Shown here: positions 61,240-64,000 of the stretch, one piece after another | Position numbering within the stretch: position 1 is the first letter of the stretch | Layout of the letters: each line of letters opens with the position of its first letter | Source of the DNA: Roseofilum capinflatum BLCC-M114 | GTDB taxonomy: Bacteria > Cyanobacteriota > Cyanobacteriia > Cyanobacteriales > Desertifilaceae | DNA: 64,000 bases | Direction: 5' to 3' | Assembly (NCBI RefSeq): GCF_030068505.1 | Contig: NZ_JAQOSO010000120.1 | Coordinates: forward strand, 31,051-95,050 | Program-made: the position numbers and the translations under genes | The notes under the pieces: model-generated | Told to the model about the DNA's origin: nothing | What the model saw: the letters and a program-made list of their open reading frames with translations, nothing else | Database searches by the model: none

Positions 61240-61590
61240 TTAAGGGAAAGGAATAAACAGAACTTGATTTTCATAGTCTTCGGGTTGACTACAAAGGACA
61301 AACAGTTCTAAATCGTTAATGATTCTGCCTATGGGTGCTGTGGCTATCACCTCAACGACTCCAATCATGGGTAGTCCTTGATTAACTCGTTCATAAGCGT
61401 ACATGGTGATAGTCGCCACATCATGAGTGAGCAAAATTCGTCCCTCATTGGCTGCCCATTCTAGAATATCTGGATCGTCAGCGTTCATTAGTCCGACATC
61501 TTGGACTCGAACAATGTCTAATTCAGGTAAACGTCTGATCAAACCTCGTAATATGGCTCCGTTAAAATTTTCATCGGTAAGTAGGCGCAT
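61240..61590 (-). CDS. DUF5615 PIN-like toxin
   Basis: 116 residues. LTDENFNGAILRGL at the start has the acidic DEN motif. NADDPDILEWAANEGRILLTHDVATI and a C-terminal VIATAPIGRIINDLELFV complete the fold. In this class it acts as an RNase-like toxin neutralised by DUF433 partners. The start overlaps the antitoxin stop by one base. Confidence 0.85.
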   Translation of the reverse strand: MRLLTDENFNGAILRGLIRRLPELDIVRVQDVGLMNADDPDILEWAANEGRILLTHDVATITMYAYERVNQGLPMIGVVEVIATAPIGRIINDLELFVLCSQPEDYENQVLFIPFP

Positions 61591-61931
61591 TAGTTTCCTT
61601 TACTCTGAGAACGGGCAAGTAATCGCTCTCTTAAATGAGCTAAATTGTGGGTTTGAGTGAGTTGTTCTCTCATCTGTTGGGCTTGTTGGTGGCGTTGCTC
61701 TAGATAAAGATCGCATTCCTGGCGGTGGTTGAGATAGTAGGCAATGGTGCTGTAGATGTCTTCTAGACGGAGAACGGGGAACTGAATGGCGATTTCTTCG
61801 GGGGTTGAACCCTGGTGATAGGCAGCTAGGAGAGTGTCGAGGGTAACGCGGGTTTGCCCAATGCGGATACCTCCGGCTTCATCCCAACGGAAGGGTGGGG
61901 CAGAAGTTTTGAATTCAAGTTGGGTTGTCAT
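61590..61931 (-). CDS. DUF433 antitoxin
   Basis: 113 residues. The DUF433 helix-turn-helix-like region is GGIRIGQTRVTLDTLLAAYHQGSTPEEIAIQFPVLRLEDIYSTIAYYLNH, with a helical C-terminal extension (about 40 residues). First gene of an operon with the DUF5615 toxin. A family D repeat lies about 50 bases upstream and may affect its promoter. Confidence 0.88.
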   Translation of the reverse strand: MTTQLEFKTSAPPFRWDEAGGIRIGQTRVTLDTLLAAYHQGSTPEEIAIQFPVLRLEDIYSTIAYYLNHRQECDLYLEQRHQQAQQMREQLTQTHNLAHLRERLLARSQSKGN

Positions 61932-61981
61932 GGAAGGTTTGTCAGGTTATCTGGCTGTAGTCCAATGTTAACGCTGGAGGT

Positions 61982-62240
61982 GGAACCCTAGTTTCGGAGA
62001 AGCCCGGTTTCTCCAAGAAACCGGGCTTCTGGCTCCCACCAATAGCGCCAGGGGTGGGGGCAGGTTTCGCTTCGCGACATGAACACAGAGTTGATGGTTG
62101 GTGTCGAAAATCTGGGTGAAACCTGCCCCTACGGGATGATTGAATTGATTTGTAGGGGCGGGTTATACCACAATCTAGAATACCAATCGATCGCTTTGCT
62201 GAACCCGCCCCCCCAACCGTTGGGCTAAATTGAATCAATT
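61982..62240. repeat. Family D repeat, longest copy
   Basis: Contains the whole D sequence, with a GACATGAA hairpin (62065-62083) inserted after GGGGGCAGG and a downstream part shared with 60684-60822. Confidence 0.85.
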
Positions 62241-62260
62241 AACAATGAGCAAATTATCGT

Positions 62261-62319
62261 AGGGTGGGCAGGAGGATAAGCAAAATGATTCAAATCCTAC
62301 AAGCATACCCTGCCCACCT
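62261..62319. repeat. Small element with TAGGGTGGGCA-type ends
   Basis: Left GTAGGGTGGGCAGG and right CCTGCCCACCTT ends about 35 bases apart; same type as 48286-48347. Confidence 0.7.
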
Positions 62320-62363
62320 TTGACTAAATTGGATAAAGTATTTTCAACCAGGAGGCAAGACTA

Positions 62364-62657
62364 TTGGTTAGTTCAATTAATATCGATTCTCTGATTACAA
62401 CCGATCCTAAACTGCGTTCTGGGCGGCCGATTATTGCAGGGACGGGAACCTCCGTGCGTCGCGTGGCGGCTCTGTACAATCAAGGATATGGAGCAGAGGA
62501 AATTGCGCGGCGATTGGATCATTTAACGTTAACTCAAGTGTATGCGGCTTTAACGTATTATCATGCCAATCGGGAAGCGATGGATGGCGATTTACAGGCA
62601 GAACAAGATGCCTATACTCAGTTGGCCCAACAACACTATCAACAGAGAAAAGCATGA
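62364..62657 (+). CDS. DUF433 antitoxin, partner disrupted
   Basis: 97 residues from a TTG at 62364, seven bases after AGGAGG. The DUF433 core is LRSGRPIIAGTGTSVRRVAALYNQGYGAEEIARRLDHLTLTQVYAALTYYHANRE. The next frame starts in the overlapping ATGA and reads MSVIR, as DUF5615 toxins do, but turns into a family D repeat at 62671. The antitoxin is intact and its toxin lost. Confidence 0.88.
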   Translation: MVSSINIDSLITTDPKLRSGRPIIAGTGTSVRRVAALYNQGYGAEEIARRLDHLTLTQVYAALTYYHANREAMDGDLQAEQDAYTQLAQQHYQQRKA

Positions 62658-62672
62658 GTGTGATTCGTCGTC
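62654..62672 (+). pseudogene. DUF5615 toxin remnant, disrupted by a family D repeat
   Basis: ATGAGTGTGATTCG (MSVIR), then the repeat. DUF5615 toxins usually begin MSxIR with an acidic motif next; that is absent. Confidence 0.6.
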
Positions 62673-62830
62673 TCGGAGAAGCCCGGTTTCTCCAAGAAAC
62701 CGGGCTTCTGGCTCCCACCCATAGCGCCAGGGGTGGGGGCAGGTTTCGCTTCGCGACATGAATACAACATTGATGGGTGGGTGGCGAAAATCTGGGTGAA
62801 ACCTGCCCCTACGGGATGATTGAATTGATT
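62671..62830. repeat. Family D repeat inserted at a second toxin start
   Basis: As for 61982-62240, including the same GACATGAA hairpin insertion (62744-62762) at the same place, so these two copies share a common ancestor. Confidence 0.85.
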
Positions 62831-62873
62831 CTTTGCTAGTCATGGCGAACGGAGTGAAGCCATCTTTTCACTG

Positions 62874-63008
62874 TAGTGCCATGATACAGCTAAAATAGTG
62901 CTTTGTTTGTAGTAAGCACGAAGAGTGCTTAAAAGCCTAGCTGGAGAGGGCTGAAGCCCTCACTACAAACAAAATCTATTGCATCAAATTAGGTGTGTCA
63001 CGGCACTA
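62874..63008. repeat. MITE-like element, family F/G
   Basis: 20-base ends TAGTGCCATGATACAGCTAA and TTAGGTGTGTCACGGCACTA. Interior hairpins GTTTGTAGT / ACTACAAAC and GAGGGCTGAAGCCCTC. Same end type as 22459-22622. Confidence 0.8.
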
Positions 63009-63101
63009 GCGGGAGATAGAGATTGCTTCGCTCCACTGCGTTCCACTCGCAATGACGAAGAGTGGGGATGTATACAATTGTTGAAAAGGGAGGACGGAAA
63101 A

Positions 63102-64000
63102 ATGGATGAACAACGGATACGGGAATATGTGAACCTGCTGAATGAACTGTTGCAGTGCGAGCAGGGAGAGGAGGGGCGGATTTTGCGCGAGAATCGAGGA
63201 CTGGTGGATGAGGGGTTGTTGCAGGTGGGGATGAGTGCGGCGCAGGAGTTGATGGAGAATGGACAGGAACAGGTGGCGCGGTGGTTGGTGCGGTTGTTGG
63301 AGCAGGTGTTTGGGGGAGAGAGTCGGGAACAGCGCCACACTCCAGAAGACTATCGTCAGTTTATCGTGCAATTAATGCAAGCCGAGCAGACAGGGAACTC
63401 GCAACAGACGCAAGCACTGCTGGCAAGCCATCAGCATCTGCTGGATGGAGCGTTTGCGGGGATGTTGCAGGGGGGGGCGAACCAATTTATTGAAAAACAG
63501 CCAGAAGCAGAAACCGCGATGGTAGGGCTGGTGGGGAATATCAGTATTGAGATTAGTAATTTTCCTTTGGGAGATCTGCAAACGAATCAGGAGATTGCTA
63601 TTGCTGGGTATCAGTGGGTATTGCAGCGCCGGGAGAATAACCCGGAACTGTGGGCGCAAACGCAAAATAATCTGGGGGCTGCCTACCAAGACCTTGCCTC
63701 AATTCGGGAGAAGGCAGAGAATTTAGAGAAGGCGATCGCAGCTTACCACAATGCCCTCAAGTTCCGCACACCCGACGAATTTCCCCAAGATTACGCCATG
63801 ACGCAAAATAATCTGGGGAATGCCTACGCTGAACTTGCCTCAATTCGGGAGAAGGGGGAGAATTTAGACAAGGCGATCGCAGCTTACGACAACGCCCTGA
63901 AGTTCTACACATCCGACAAATTTCCCCAAGATTACGCCATGACGCAAAATAATCTGGGGAATGCCTACCAAGAGCTTGCCTCAATTCGGGAGAAGGGGGA
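63102..64000 (+). CDS. Tetratricopeptide-repeat protein of the cyanobacterial CHAT type (3' end outside window)
   Basis: The frame starts at ATG 63102 with GGGAGG upstream and runs past the window, about 299 codons visible. The N terminus (EYVNLLNELLQCEQGEEGRILRENRGLVDEGLLQVG) resembles the start of cyanobacterial TPR-CHAT proteins. From about residue 190 TPR units begin (TQNNLGNAYAELASIREKGENLDKAIAAYDNALKF), spaced 47 residues (141 bases), with the DNA of neighbouring units almost identical. A CHAT peptidase domain is expected beyond the window but is not seen. Such proteins are thought to act in regulated proteolysis or defence. Confidence 0.75.
   Translation, partial: MDEQRIREYVNLLNELLQCEQGEEGRILRENRGLVDEGLLQVGMSAAQELMENGQEQVARWLVRLLEQVFGGESREQRHTPEDYRQFIVQLMQAEQTGNSQQTQALLASHQHLLDGAFAGMLQGGANQFIEKQPEAETAMVGLVGNISIEISNFPLGDLQTNQEIAIAGYQWVLQRRENNPELWAQTQNNLGAAYQDLASIREKAENLEKAIAAYHNALKFRTPDEFPQDYAMTQNNLGNAYAELASIREKGENLDKAIAAYDNALKFYTSDKFPQDYAMTQNNLGNAYQELASIREKG

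Noticed and set aside
63640..64000. Regularly spaced near-identical 141-base units resembling an array
   Set aside because: They are in frame and encode TPR units; spacing and length do not fit CRISPR repeats and spacers.

Overview
The window is a 64 kb stretch of a cyanobacterial chromosome. GCGATCGC (HIP1) palindromes are frequent. It carries the oxygenic chlorophyll cyclase acsF, the tetrapyrrole gene hemL, and several small families known mainly from cyanobacteria (DUF1350, DUF4346, DUF2949). Heptamer STRR repeats, Uma2-type genes and a partial TPR protein of the cyanobacterial CHAT type point to a filamentous, repeat-rich lineage. I cannot name the genus from sequence alone.

Layout. 1-2.4 kb (minus): a XamI-like restriction endonuclease and an adenine methyltransferase (cut by the window edge), next to a truncated NERD-domain gene. 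2.6-9 kb: an alpha/beta hydrolase, a ferrochelatase-like chelatase with a polyhistidine tail, a GNAT acetyltransferase and uvrB. 9-20.5 kb: a GNRP-repeat protein, a PEP-CTERM protein, a rhodanese lipoprotein, a ComF-type PRTase, a NarL-type regulator, a GAF histidine kinase, an FAD oxidoreductase overlapping cbiA, and a DUF1350 pair. 20.6-31 kb: an ABC exporter, hemL, hisIE, tsaE, an M20 amidohydrolase, an RsbW-like kinase, a nucleotidyltransferase, a WecG-type glycosyltransferase and ftsE. 31-40.7 kb: a pentapeptide protein, a beta-barrel-like protein, acsF, galE, a sugar transferase, hisC, and an ECF sigma / anti-sigma / Spy-like operon. 40.8-47 kb: sucC-sucD, then an ABC transporter ATPase and permease split by an IsrB element. 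47-54 kb: tandem toxin-antitoxin genes, a cation/proton antiporter, tRNA-Leu(CAA), an M48 protease, a DUF192 protein, an OmpR-type regulator, a CPBP protease and clpS. 54-64 kb: Uma2 genes, a large radical SAM/DUF2344 protein, broken toxin-antitoxin cassettes, and the start of a TPR protein.

The most notable feature is at about 44.05-45.43 kb. An isrB gene (IscB relative with RuvC, bridge helix and PLMP region but no HNH) has no transposase. It is preceded by about 200 bp with a clear multi-branch RNA fold, the expected omega RNA, and followed by an IS200/IS605-like end hairpin.

The intergenic DNA is crowded with small palindromic elements. At least six MITE-like families with terminal inverted repeats are visible. 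A very small hairpin with the fixed tail GACATGAA occurs ten times and often sits inside the other repeats. These elements enter coding sequence: they supply linker codons in cbiA, the tail of tsaE and the 5' end of a membrane-protein gene. In two cassettes a repeat replaces a toxin gene just after its start, leaving an orphan antitoxin.
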